Of a DNA stretch of 64,000 nt, positions 9,281 through 17,519 are shown one piece after another. The notes under the pieces are model-generated. The model worked only from the letters and a program-made list of their open reading frames with translations. It did no database searches and had not been told where the DNA came from. Source of the stretch: Bacillus rhizoplanae (GTDB taxonomy: Bacteria > Bacillota > Bacilli > Bacillales > Bacillaceae_G). The DNA is taken from positions 1-64,000 of the forward strand of contig NZ_CAKJTI010000010.1 of NCBI RefSeq assembly GCF_917563915.1, read 5' to 3'. Made by a program: the position numbers and the translations under genes. How positions within the stretch are numbered: the stretch's first letter is position 1; each line of letters opens with the position of its first letter.

Positions 9281-10330
9281 TTATTTTTCTACTAAATCCG
9301 ATTGTACATACGCATAAACAAGCGCCTCCGTATGCGCAATCGACGACTCATGCGTACGCTCATATGCATGAGACGCATCAATACCAGGACCAATAAGTCC
9401 ATGCTTCACATCTGCCCCGGCACGAATTGCGGCAGATGCGTCAGATCCATAGAATGGGTAAATATCTACTTTATATTCAATGTTATTTGCTTTCGCAAGT
9501 TCGACTAAATGTTTACGCATTGCGTAATGGTATGGACCACTAGAGTCTTTTGCACAAATTGACACTGTATATTCATCTGATGCTTGTCCATCGCCAAGTG
9601 CTCCCATATCCACCGCAAGGTATTCTACTGTTTCTTCTGGAATGTTTGAGTTACCGCCGTAACCGATTTCTTCATTATTAGAGATTAAGAAATGCGTTGT
9701 ATATGGTAGTGTAATCTTTTCATCTTGTAATCTTTTAATTAATTGAAGTAAGATGGCAACGCTTGCTTTGTCATCTAGGTGACGAGACTTAATGTAGCCG
9801 CTGTCTGTCATTTGAACGCGCGGATCGAATGATACGAAGTCGCCTACTTCAATGCCTAGTTCACGTACTTCTTCTGGTGAAGATACGCGCTCGTCGATAC
9901 GCACTTCAATGTTTTGTTCGTCACGTTTTGCTTCCCCGGCGTTTTTGTATACGTGTACAGACGTTTGATGGATTAAAATTGTGCCGGTATACGTTTTACC
10001 ACTTACTGTTTCGATTTCGCAATATTCCCCTTCAACCGCATTCCAGCGAAATCCGCCAATCATTGATAGTTGCAGACGTCCGTCTGCTTTAATTTCTTTT
10101 ACCATTGCGCCTAACGTATCAACGTGAGCGGTAAGTAAACGGTGCTTTGTGTCATCTTTCCCTTTTAACGTTATCATAAGGCCGCCCTTATTGTTGCGCT
10201 TCGTCTCTACATTCCACTCTTTTACATAGTCCTCAATAAAACGAATAATTGTGCTTGTATTTCCAGATGGACTTGGGATTGAAACGAGTTGTTTAATAAG
10301 CTCCATCGTATCTTTTGCGTTATGTACCAT
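9281..10330 (-). CDS. M42 family metallo-aminopeptidase
   Basis: Cytosolic dinuclear-metal peptidase of the FrvX/YsdC/PepA-deblocking type, 349 residues. Metal and catalytic residues are recognisable: LLTAHVDTLGAM near 65 (His and Asp), SRHLDDKAS near 178 (bridging Asp), SNNEEIGYGG near 212 (catalytic Glu pair), AVDMG near 233 (Asp) and the late His in ASHAYERTHESS near 325. Length is normal. Monocistronic, with its own terminator. Substrate preference cannot be read. Confidence 0.92.
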   Translation of the reverse strand: MVHNAKDTMELIKQLVSIPSPSGNTSTIIRFIEDYVKEWNVETKRNNKGGLMITLKGKDDTKHRLLTAHVDTLGAMVKEIKADGRLQLSMIGGFRWNAVEGEYCEIETVSGKTYTGTILIHQTSVHVYKNAGEAKRDEQNIEVRIDERVSSPEEVRELGIEVGDFVSFDPRVQMTDSGYIKSRHLDDKASVAILLQLIKRLQDEKITLPYTTHFLISNNEEIGYGGNSNIPEETVEYLAVDMGALGDGQASDEYTVSICAKDSSGPYHYAMRKHLVELAKANNIEYKVDIYPFYGSDASAAIRAGADVKHGLIGPGIDASHAYERTHESSIAHTEALVYAYVQSDLVEK

Positions 10331-10377
10331 ATGTTTTTCCCCTCTCTTCTATCTTTCTAATATTCAGTATGAAAACT

Positions 10378-10413
10378 CCCTCCACTTATCTCCTTCGGAT
10401 CTTGAAGTGGGGG
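10378..10413 (-). ncRNA. Predicted right-end hairpin / omega-RNA scaffold of the TnpB element
   Basis: In IS605-type elements the RNA that guides TnpB comes from the tnpB 3' end and the right-end hairpin, with the guide reading into flanking DNA. Here the minus-strand hairpin ACCCCCACTTCAAGATC...GATAAGTGGAGG follows the tnpB stop. The guide would lie just below about 10370. Inferred from family knowledge and position only. Confidence 0.4.
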
Positions 10414-10430
10414 TTTCTCGTGTATCACCT

Positions 10431-11885
10431 TCAAAAGATGCTTAACACGAGCGGAGTTGACACAGCTGCCTGATGGCACAACCCCTCTATTCCATCGGCA
10501 AACGCCTTTGGAACTGCTTTTTTTAAGATGTTATAGGAACCATTCACATCTGCGTTTAGTATAATCCTCTCTTTCGTGTAGTACAAGCCACGTTTGATAC
10601 GTTTTCCACTGAATACAGGGATGCCTTCCTCACCATAAGTTGGGATTGCATCATTGTCTAGAAAGGAGGCTTTACTTGTATAAGATTCTTCCACTACTTG
10701 TACCATAATGCCCTGTCGATTCGCCTTGTACTTAATCATTTCAATGAGTAGATTATGTGGGATATGGCAGAAGGATTGATTCTGTTGTTTCCCCATCTCA
10801 CTGTTTTGTTTCCATGCTATATTTTTCCCAATGACAATCATAGAGATTTCATGTTGAACTGCGAACTGGACAATGTGGTAACTTATTTTGTGAAAGAAGT
10901 CTTTGATTTTGAGAAGCCGTTTCTCATGCAGCCTCTCTAAACGCTTTGATGTGTGCGGTCCTTCTTTTGGTTCTTTTCCATGACGAAGAATACCAAGTAA
11001 ACGAGCCTTTTGCTTGTTGTAATATTGATTGATGCTTTTGATGACATTGCCCTTTACTAACACAGGTATGGTTCCTGTATTCGTTACGATGGTTGCAATG
11101 TTATTAATTCCTAAATCAATACTCATATAGCGATTGTTATCTACATGCTCAGACGCTGGCTCAGATTTTTCTGTCACGATTTCAACTTTAAACTTCCCGT
11201 AAGCAGGAGAAACACGTACCTCTTTTAGATTTTCGATCTGTCCGAACAATTTACCGATATTTAATTTTATACTTGTTTTTGGAAACCGAATATATTTATC
11301 TTGGAGTTTACATACTTGATTCGTGAATACAACTTCTCTCATAGATGATTTAATGTATTTGGGAATGCGAGGTCTACCCGTAAAAGTGGAAGGATGTTTT
11401 TCGTATGCTTTGATGGAAGCAAAGAATGATTTCCAGTTTTGATATAGCTTCTTCATAACTGCTTGATTCGTTTGTGCTGGCAAGCTCATATAATCTTGTT
11501 GCTTCATTGTTTTAAACAAACAATCTAGGAAGTTATACGATAAGAACGATTTCTCTTTTGTCGGAAATACAAACAGATTACATTTGATTTCTTTTCGCTT
11601 TTCTACAGGCTTTTCTTTCTGCTTTTGCACACGTTTTTGATATGCACAAAGTTGATTTTCATTCATGATTTCAATATATGCTTATAATGTATGGAGAACT
11701 TCTTGTTGAAGGGGCTGTAAAGTTTTCTCTGTACGTAAAGCCGTATACACTTGGCGAATGTAGAAGTTTGTTGTATTGTAGAGGGTTTTTGCATTTTGAC
11801 ACATTTCCATGAAATAGGCGTACAATTTATGACCTTTCTTGATCCAAATTTGATAGGCTGCATATTCTTTTTCTTTTGTTATCAT
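10431..11885 (-). pseudogene. tnpB: tnpB (RNA-guided nuclease of IS605 type) with in-frame stop
   Basis: The frame runs from ATG 11885 (AGGAGGTGAAC in front) for 67 codons, meets TAA at 11682-11684, then stays open in the same frame to 10431, so one nonsense change splits an otherwise intact 484-codon gene. The first part has EYAAYQIWIKKGHKLYAYF, the usual TnpB N terminus. The second open part (ATG 11666, 411 codons) keeps RuvC-I Asp (YMSIDLGINN) and RuvC-III Asp (ILNADVNGSYN). The RuvC-II position reads VIGKN without Glu; EESYTS lies further on, a pattern known for TnpB lineages with a rearranged active site. The CxxC zinc ribbon is absent. Reinitiation at 11666 would give a protein lacking the N terminus. 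Confidence 0.85.
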
Positions 11886-12167
11886 GTTCACCTCCTTCTT
11901 TTCTTCATGATACTACAAAACAGCCAAAAAGAACATACATTCGCAATACCACAAAAATATTTTTACAAATGCGATGGCAATTCATCTCCACCTTAAACTG
12001 GGCTATGCCCTGCACGTTTTGAAGATGGAGTTTTCTTGCCAAATTTTCGATAAAGAATTATTTGATGCTTACTTAATCCCTACATTCAAATTTATCTCCT
12101 TCTTGAACTAAACTGATCATTAGTACAAGAAGAAAAACGGTGCTACTTTATTACAAACGGTCAAACT

Positions 12168-12359
12168 TTATTTTAAATCCACCTCTGTAGTTTCTGATGA
12201 TGTGTCGATATAATTATTAAAATTTCTCCCTGTATACACTGCATGAACAGTCCCCACATTTGTATCACCAGACATGTATGAAAACAAGATGTAATCAAAT
12301 TTTACGTCAAATAATGTTGTAACAATAATACTGTATGATGCATAGCATAAAGTATACAC
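12168..12359 (-). other. Doubtful 63-codon open frame
   Basis: A short frame between the TnpB element and padR. Its second half (SYMSGDTNVGTVHAVYTGRN) looks protein-like but I do not recognise it; the first half overlaps the padR promoter region. No convincing ribosome binding site. It may be the tail of a lost gene or chance. The rest of 12041-12396 contains an imperfect hairpin at about 12101-12133 and the AT-rich padR upstream region with several ATACACTGTAT-like half-palindromes that could be PadR sites. Confidence 0.2.
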
Positions 12360-12396
12360 TGTATGACATATAGTATATAAAAAATGAGGTGGGTGA

Positions 12397-12744
12397 ATGA
12401 GTACGTTATTGAATTCATTAACGACAGAGCTTAGGAGAGGAACGTTGACATTAGCCGTTTTAAGTCAATTACGAACACCCCAGTATGGATATTCACTTGT
12501 TCAGTTATTGGAGGAATCGGGCATTACCATTGAACAAAGTACCTTATATCCATTGCTTCGCCGATTGGAAAAACAGGAATTAGTGACGAGTAGTTGGGAT
12601 ACATCTGAGAGTAGACCCCGTAAGTTTTATGTTTTAAGTGAATATGGGTTAGAGATCTTTTTGCAGTTAAAAAGGGAATGGCTTAAGAATTCGAAAGAGC
12701 TCTATAGCTTATTAAAAAAGGAGGAAGACGATGAATCTGATTGA
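12397..12744 (+). CDS. PadR family transcriptional regulator
   Basis: A 115-residue winged-helix repressor of the short PadR type: RRGTLTLAVLSQL, YGYSLVQLLEESGI, STLYPLLRRLEKQELV and SRPRKFYVLSEYG match the domain in order. It overlaps the downstream membrane-protein gene by 14 nt. In such pairs PadR usually represses its own operon in response to envelope or drug signals; candidate operators are the ATACACTGTAT-like repeats at about 12345-12375. Confidence 0.92.
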   Translation: MSTLLNSLTTELRRGTLTLAVLSQLRTPQYGYSLVQLLEESGITIEQSTLYPLLRRLEKQELVTSSWDTSESRPRKFYVLSEYGLEIFLQLKREWLKNSKELYSLLKKEEDDESD

Positions 12745-13729
12745 GATTTATATAAAAGAAGTTACTCGGAGGCTGCCTGAAAAAAATCGTGAGGATATTG
12801 CTCTAGAGTTACGGTCAACCATAGAGGATATGCTGCCTGATGATTACAGTGAAGAAGATGTAAAGGCGGTTCTTGAAAAATTAGGGAGTCCAGTCACAAT
12901 GGCTAGTGGTTATCGAGATTGGCCAATGCACTTAATTGGTCCACGCTATTTTGATGTATATGTGACGCTACTAAAAATGATTTTACCGATTGCCGCTGTC
13001 ATTTCGTTAATCTCGGTGATTGCCGAACATTTTATTGGATATAGTGGAGAACAAGCGGTTATAAATATTATTTTTAGTCTTATAGGCGAAGGAATAGGGA
13101 GCATCATTGAAGTAGGGATCCATGTATTCTTTTGGCTAACACTTGTGTTTGCTATTTTAGAAAGAACAGATAAAGAAAGAGATGGGCACCCATTAACAGC
13201 ACGCCTTAAAAAATGGACTCCTGATGATTTGAAAAATATCTCTTATATCCCTAAGAAAAAAGCGATTTCAAAGGGCGAGGTATTTGGAAGTTTAATGTGG
13301 ACTGCGATTTGGTCAACTCTTTATTTTTATGCGAATCATCTTGTAGGTGTATATGAACGCGGTAGAGACGGACTTGAATTCGTGACCCCAACTTTTAATC
13401 AGGAAGTTTTACTTGGATATTGGCCAATCGTTCTTGTTGTAATTGGTCTCGAAATAGCATTAGCTCTTTATAAATTATTAAAGGGGCAATGGACAAAAGG
13501 AATAGCAATTTGGAATACTGCACTCCAGCTTATCGCAACCATTGTATTCATTATTATAGTAACAAATCTGAATGTGATAACCCAAGATTTTATTACGTAT
13601 ATGACTAATTTATTTAACATAACAGCTAATCAATTTGAAACATGGATAGTTGGCGGTGGAGTTTTCATCTTTATTTTATTTGCAGCAATCAGTGTATTTG
13701 ATGGCTTCTGTAAGGCTAGAATTCGTTAA
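12731..13729 (+). CDS. HAAS-domain membrane protein (PadR partner)
   Basis: A 332-residue protein with an N-terminal HAAS-type helical domain (EIYIKEVTRRLPEKNREDIA, LELRSTIEDML, VKAVLEKLGSP; residues 1-65), followed by about six hydrophobic helices (near 80-105, 120-145, 195-215, 235-255, 265-290, 305-325). Translationally coupled to padR (AAAAGGAGG before ATG inside padR). Such proteins probably work with PadR in sensing, but no enzymatic motif is visible. The 289-bp stretch after it holds nothing I can identify. Confidence 0.8.
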   Translation: MNLIEIYIKEVTRRLPEKNREDIALELRSTIEDMLPDDYSEEDVKAVLEKLGSPVTMASGYRDWPMHLIGPRYFDVYVTLLKMILPIAAVISLISVIAEHFIGYSGEQAVINIIFSLIGEGIGSIIEVGIHVFFWLTLVFAILERTDKERDGHPLTARLKKWTPDDLKNISYIPKKKAISKGEVFGSLMWTAIWSTLYFYANHLVGVYERGRDGLEFVTPTFNQEVLLGYWPIVLVVIGLEIALALYKLLKGQWTKGIAIWNTALQLIATIVFIIIVTNLNVITQDFITYMTNLFNITANQFETWIVGGGVFIFILFAAISVFDGFCKARIR

Positions 13730-14018
13730 TATATTTGTTTATTAAACTACCATTACGTACTTTAAGATTGGAATAATCATGTTGCAGTTGTATCCTTGAA
13801 ATAAAGTTGAACCGTTTTTATAGTTAATTAAGAAACTGTTGAGTGATAATAGAGTTGTTCCGTTAAAACGCCAGATTGTTGAATAAAACTTTTAAAGAGA
13901 ATTTGATATCATGTTAAAGTTTAGAAGCTTATTGTGAAGGTTTGTAACGTATGCAAGATAACAGAAAAAGTTTTTTAGTATTAATTTGTAAAAACACAAT
14001 AAATCAAGAGGTGCTTAT

Positions 14019-14426
14019 ATGGAAGGAACTATACATTATACACTAGAACCCCCTGAAGATTTTACGCAATTACTAACCTTATATGAATCTTTAGGATGGA
14101 ATTCACTTAAATTAACAGTTAATGATTTAGAACAAATGTGCAATCAAAGTTGGTATGCCATTTATACTTTTGATGAACAAAAATTGGTGGGAACGGGCCG
14201 TATTATTTCAGATGGTGTGATTACTGGAATTATATGTGGAGTGGGTGTACTACCGAGTTACCAGTCCAAAGGAATCGGCAAAGAAATGCTGAATCGAATG
14301 ATTGAACATTGTGAGCAGAATCGAGTAATTCCTCAACTTTTGTGTGCGGAAAGTTTGGAATCCTATTATGAATTTTTTGAATTTAAGAAATTTTCCGTTG
14401 GTATGACAAGAAATATAAATCGATAA
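14019..14426 (+). CDS. GNAT family N-acetyltransferase
   Basis: A 135-residue single GNAT domain. The acetyl-CoA loop is GVLPSYQSKGIGKEML (about residues 82-97), preceded by a beta strand IICGV, with ESYYEFFEFKKF at the C terminus. Substrate unknown. The stop codon TAA lies inside the ATAAA terminus of a bcr1-like repeat, which suggests the repeat landed exactly at the end of the gene. No operon partners. Confidence 0.88.
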   Translation: MEGTIHYTLEPPEDFTQLLTLYESLGWNSLKLTVNDLEQMCNQSWYAIYTFDEQKLVGTGRIISDGVITGIICGVGVLPSYQSKGIGKEMLNRMIEHCEQNRVIPQLLCAESLESYYEFFEFKKFSVGMTRNINR

Positions 14427-14522
14427 AGTGAAACTTCCATCAATGGGAGTTTTCCTCATCCCCCACCTACCTTCCTCACAATCTGGAGATTGTGGTCTTA
14501 CTGCCCGCGATAGCGGAATAAA
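14423..14522 (+). repeat. bcr1-like repeat, short copy
   Basis: ATAAA at 14423-14427 and 14518-14522. The body keeps GTGAAACTTCCATCAATGGGAG and the second hairpin but lacks the central part (100 bp instead of about 155). Its left terminus contains the stop codon of the acetyltransferase gene. Confidence 0.85.
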
Positions 14523-14550
14523 AGGCATCGCATGTACTGCGATGCCTTTT
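14521..14550 (-). terminator. Terminator of the MazG-like gene
   Basis: Stem AAAGGCATCGCA / TGCGATGCCTTT with a TGTAC loop immediately past the minus-strand stop codon. It overlaps the right terminus of the bcr1 copy by two bases. Confidence 0.85.
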
Positions 14551-14875
14551 ACTCTTCACTCACTTCTACTAAATATACACCTTTTTCAAATCCGCCGCGC
14601 TCTGCTTCTTTCTCTTTACGAATGCGCTCAATATCCTCTAACGTTACGCCTTCTGCTTGTGCCATTGCTTTAATAACTTCTAAGGCATCGGCTAAAGAAT
14701 CTAATGCATGGTCACGATCCTGCATAGATGCAAATTCACGCATTTCTTCTATTCCAATTTTCGATAATTCTTGTATGTATTCTTGTTTGCTTAATTTTTT
14801 TGATGAATATGTTTTACCAGACATTAAAATCATTTCCGGTACACGGTCGCGTACTACTTTATTATAAACTGACAT
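14549..14875 (-). CDS. MazG-like/phosphoribosyl-ATP pyrophosphohydrolase-like protein
   Basis: A 108-residue all-alpha NTP-pyrophosphatase-like protein. It opens with VYNKVVRDRVPEMI, typical of the small house-cleaning family, and has the paired acidic helices EEMREFAS and DSLADALEVIKAMA that would hold Mg in MazG/HisE folds. GGAGGTGTTCTC precedes ATG. Not part of a his operon, so a nucleotide clean-up role is more likely than histidine synthesis; this is inference. Confidence 0.8.
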   Translation of the reverse strand: MSVYNKVVRDRVPEMILMSGKTYSSKKLSKQEYIQELSKIGIEEMREFASMQDRDHALDSLADALEVIKAMAQAEGVTLEDIERIRKEKEAERGGFEKGVYLVEVSEE

Positions 14876-14925
14876 GAGAACACCTCCATTTTTTTCTATA
14901 GCTCCTTCTATTATTCAACAAAAAA

Positions 14926-14966
14926 AGTGCTAACACCATTATACTAAAAAAATGTGTTAACACTTT
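14926..14966 (-). terminator. Terminator of yhaR-like gene
   Basis: Stem GTGTTAACAC / GTGCTAACAC-type, followed on the minus strand by eight T, just past the enoyl-CoA hydratase stop codon. Confidence 0.85.
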
Positions 14967-14983
14967 CGTATTCTGTAAAACTT

Positions 14984-15772
14984 TTATTCTCCTTTAAAAA
15001 CCGGGACACGTTTCTCTAAAAATGCTGTAATGCCCTCTTTATGATCCGCTGTTTTTCTCATTGCATATTGGCCGCGTTTTTCAAGCTGAAGTGTTTGTTC
15101 TAACGAGGAACGATTCACTTCGGCTAATATTTGCTTCGTTTGAATCATTGCGCCAATTGGTTTTTGCAGCCATTCATTGATTTTTTGTTTTACAGCATCT
15201 TGGAAGTTCTCACCGATCACCTCATCAATCATGCCGATTTCAAGTGCTTCCGTTGCTGATAATTTCTTTCCTTCCCAAATGATTTCTTTTGCCACATGCT
15301 CTCCAAGGCGCTTTTGTAAGAAGAAATGTCCACCACCATCTGGAATTAAAGCGATTCCAATAAAGTTCATCGCAATAATGGATGAAATATCAGCCATTAC
15401 GTAATCAGCTGTTAATGCAATGCTGAGTCCAAGGCCTGCCGTCGGGCCATGAATCGCACTAATAACAAGCTTTGGCATTGTGTAAAGCGCCACAATAATT
15501 TCGGAAATGGTATTCATAATGCCTTCAAATGCACTTTCATCTCCGCTTGATAACATCGACTTAATATCGCCGCCCGCAGAAAAACCACGGCCGTTTCCGC
15601 ATAGCACAACGATATGCACAGAGCTTGCAGCCACTTCTTTTAACTTTTGTAATAGTTCTTTTAACGTCTGCTCATCTAACGCATTTAACACTTGCGGACG
15701 ATTTAACATAATCGTCGCAATCCGCCCTTCATATTTTACAATTACTGATTCTGCCTTGCTTGAAACTGTCAT
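14984..15772 (-). CDS. yhaR: Enoyl-CoA hydratase/isomerase family protein (YhaR-like)
   Basis: A 262-residue crotonase-fold protein that should hydrate or isomerise acyl-CoA thioesters. IMLNRPQVLNALD near residue 20, the oxyanion-hole GRGFSAGGDIKSM near 62 and HGPTAGLGLSIAL near 109 are present. The usual catalytic Glu pair is incomplete: the position after GLGLSIAL reads TADYVMAD and IALIPDGGG has Asp. It may therefore be an isomerase or another crotonase. The name rests on the neighbourhood with hemZ and yhaX as in B. subtilis. The 15773-16085 gap holds only the promoter of the next gene. Confidence 0.85.
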   Translation of the reverse strand: MTVSSKAESVIVKYEGRIATIMLNRPQVLNALDEQTLKELLQKLKEVAASSVHIVVLCGNGRGFSAGGDIKSMLSSGDESAFEGIMNTISEIIVALYTMPKLVISAIHGPTAGLGLSIALTADYVMADISSIIAMNFIGIALIPDGGGHFFLQKRLGEHVAKEIIWEGKKLSATEALEIGMIDEVIGENFQDAVKQKINEWLQKPIGAMIQTKQILAEVNRSSLEQTLQLEKRGQYAMRKTADHKEGITAFLEKRVPVFKGE

Positions 15773-16021
15773 ACATTCCCTCTCCTTCTCTAATCTGTTA
15801 TCCTTATATAATTACAGAAAGGGTTTTCAAAAACCTTCTTTTTTCTTAATTTTCCGTCAAATTAACATAAATTTCGTCTCAAATTACAACAATACTATAT
15901 AAGATAGCAGAAACACATCTCGTGCTAATAACTCTTCTGACAAGAAACAAGCTTTTAAAACGCGGAAATGTAACACACAACCTGCCAAAGCCGATATCTA
16001 CATTAACAAATTCAGTAACTT

Positions 16022-16050
16022 TCTCTATTCATATTCTTTCGTGGTATAAT
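16022..16050 (+). promoter_or_regulatory. Likely sigma-A promoter of the 157-residue protein gene
   Basis: TATAAT at 16045-16050 lies 36 nt before the ATG. The -35 region (TCTCTA or TTCTCT at 17-18 bp) is weak. Confidence 0.5.
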
Positions 16051-16085
16051 GAACCATTACATTCATTACAATCATGGAGGACCCT

Positions 16086-16559
16086 ATGCTAACTTTTGAA
16101 GAAAAATTAACGATTATTGAATCATTCCCAGAGCTAGAAAGAAAAAACGTATCACTTGGGCGAATTAATTTTCATTATGAAGAAAGTCGCCTAGACAAAA
16201 AAAACGTTGTGTACCATTTACACCCAAATGGAAATGGCTTCGTATATGCCGGGCATCTGAAAGGCTACAAAACGAACGATAAAGGGATGGTTAACATCCG
16301 TGATTTTTCAGCGGAAGAACTTCGCTCATTACTTGAAAAATCAATGGATGCCCTTTCACAAGAACCAGTAGAAGAAGTTACACTTGCTGAAGATTTCCAA
16401 GAGGAAGAATGGATCAACGAAGAAAATCACGTACTAACTCTTATAAACGAAGATGAAGATATGTGGAACGTATATGCTGGACTTAATTTAGACGGCACAT
16501 TCAACTCTTACAAAGAAGCGGCACAATACCTTGATGAAGAAGGATTTACACGTAAATAA
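16086..16559 (+). CDS. Conserved hypothetical acidic protein
   Basis: A 157-residue soluble, acidic protein I do not recognise. ATG 16086 is the likely start because GGAGG lies 8 nt ahead and overlaps the earlier ATG at 16074. Two similar modules can be suspected: NVVYHLHPNGNGFVYAGHL near 37 and DMWNVYAGLNLDGTF near 128 share the G-F/N-VYAG pattern, suggesting an internal duplication. No signal peptide or membrane segment. Single gene with its own promoter and a shared terminator. Confidence 0.75.
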   Translation: MLTFEEKLTIIESFPELERKNVSLGRINFHYEESRLDKKNVVYHLHPNGNGFVYAGHLKGYKTNDKGMVNIRDFSAEELRSLLEKSMDALSQEPVEEVTLAEDFQEEEWINEENHVLTLINEDEDMWNVYAGLNLDGTFNSYKEAAQYLDEEGFTRK

Positions 16560-16598
16560 AAAAGACGCTCTTTCCGAGTAGGAAGAGCGTCTTTTTTA
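16558..16598. terminator. Bidirectional terminator between convergent genes
   Basis: Stem AAAAAAGACGCTCTT / AAGAGCGTCTTTTTT around CCGAGTAGG, serving the gene at 16086 and rluF. Confidence 0.92.
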
Positions 16599-16599
16599 T

Positions 16600-17289
16600 T
16601 TATCCTAGCAATGCAAGAAGCTCACTCAACTCTTCCTCAGTAAGCTCGCGCCACTCTCCCGTCTCAATGCCGTCTACTACGATATTCATAATCCGAATGC
16701 GTTCTAATTGGGTGACTGTATATCCGAACGCTCGGCACATACGGCGAATTTGACGGTTCATTCCTTGTGTCAGAATAATGCGGAATACACACTCGCTTAT
16801 GCGATATATGTTACACGGATTTGTTTTCCCATCACGAATCGTTACACCACCGGCCATACCTTCTAAGAAAGCATCATCAAATGGCTTATCCACCGTTACA
16901 ATATACTCTTTTTCATGACCATATTCAGAGCGCATCATTTTATTTACGATATCACCGTCATTCGTCATTAAAATTAATCCTTGCGATGCTTTATCTAAGC
17001 GGCCAATCGGAAAAATACGCTCTGGATAATTAACAAAATCGATAATATTTCCTTCTATATCCTTCGCCGCTGTACAAGTAATACCTACAGGTTTGTTTAA
17101 AGCAATATAAATAGGATGTATCTTAGTTGGAATTGGCTTCCCATCAACAAGTACAATGTCACCAGGCTCTACCTCTTGTCCTGGCTCACAAATCTCTCCA
17201 TTAACGGTAATTCGCTTTGCATCAATAAGGCGATTCGTTTCTCTTCTTGAATAATAACCCGTTTCACTGATGAATTTATTAATTCTCAT
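16600..17289 (-). CDS. rluF: 23S rRNA pseudouridine synthase RluF-type
   Basis: A 229-residue RsuA/RluF family enzyme that isomerises a uridine in large-subunit rRNA. The S4 domain (MRINKFISETGYYSRRE, NRLIDAKRITVNGEI) fills residues 1-60; the catalytic Asp is in GRLDKASQGLILMT near 102; QGMNRQIRRMCRAFGY near 180 is the conserved C-terminal motif. ATG 17289 follows AAAGGAAC; the frame is open 8 codons further upstream without a site. Exact target uridine is inferred from the subfamily. Confidence 0.9.
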   Translation of the reverse strand: MRINKFISETGYYSRRETNRLIDAKRITVNGEICEPGQEVEPGDIVLVDGKPIPTKIHPIYIALNKPVGITCTAAKDIEGNIIDFVNYPERIFPIGRLDKASQGLILMTNDGDIVNKMMRSEYGHEKEYIVTVDKPFDDAFLEGMAGGVTIRDGKTNPCNIYRISECVFRIILTQGMNRQIRRMCRAFGYTVTQLERIRIMNIVVDGIETGEWRELTEEELSELLALLG

Positions 17290-17360
17290 GCAAAGTTCCT
17301 TTCTTATTTGCAATTCACATATGCTAGCACTTTCAACATTCTATCATAAGTGCACATTAC

Positions 17361-17401
17361 AAAAAAACACACAACGCCATAGCTAATGGGTGTGTGTTTT
17401 A
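17361..17401 (-). terminator. Terminator of the psp-like operon
   Basis: Stem AAAACACACA / TGTGTGTTTT with a 20-nt loop, lying below the bcr1 copy that follows the DUF4247 gene. The repeat appears to have inserted between the gene and its terminator. Confidence 0.65.
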
Positions 17402-17413
17402 TCATATTTCTCA

Positions 17414-17519
17414 TTTATCCCGCATTAACGGGCAGTACCCCCCCACTTCAAGATTGAGAGAGAAGCGAAAAAGATAGGTGGGGGATGAAGCCCCCCACTT
17501 GATGGAAGTTTTACTTTAC
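17414..17519 (-). repeat. bcr1-like repeat, short copy (reverse)
   Basis: TTTAT at 17414-17418, TTTAC at 17515-17519; about 106 bp. The second hairpin is complete, the first is replaced by CCCCCCACTTGATGG. The right terminus contains the TAA stop (17516-17518) of the DUF4247 gene. Confidence 0.85.

Larger units (their letters stand above)
10366..12040 (-). mobile_element. TnpB-only IS200/IS605-family element
   Basis: A tnpB gene is flanked by subterminal hairpins and no tnpA is present. Right-end hairpin at 10378-10413 (CTCCACTT / AAGTGGGG) lies just past tnpB; left-end imperfect hairpin at about 11984-12030 (CTCCACCTT... / ...GAAGATGGAG). The strings GAAAACTCC (10371-10379) and GGAGTTTTC (about 12028-12036) are inverted at the two ends. 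Exact boundaries are estimates, since no target duplication is expected for this family. Confidence 0.7.

Noticed and set aside
10431-11885. TnpB-like gene as a Cas12 effector
   Set aside because: Size, end hairpins and absence of a repeat-spacer array point to an IS605-type element.
12101-12133. Imperfect hairpin (TTCTTGAACTAA / TTAGTACAAGAA) as a terminator
   Set aside because: No T-run on either strand and no clear gene ends there; left as an unassigned palindrome.
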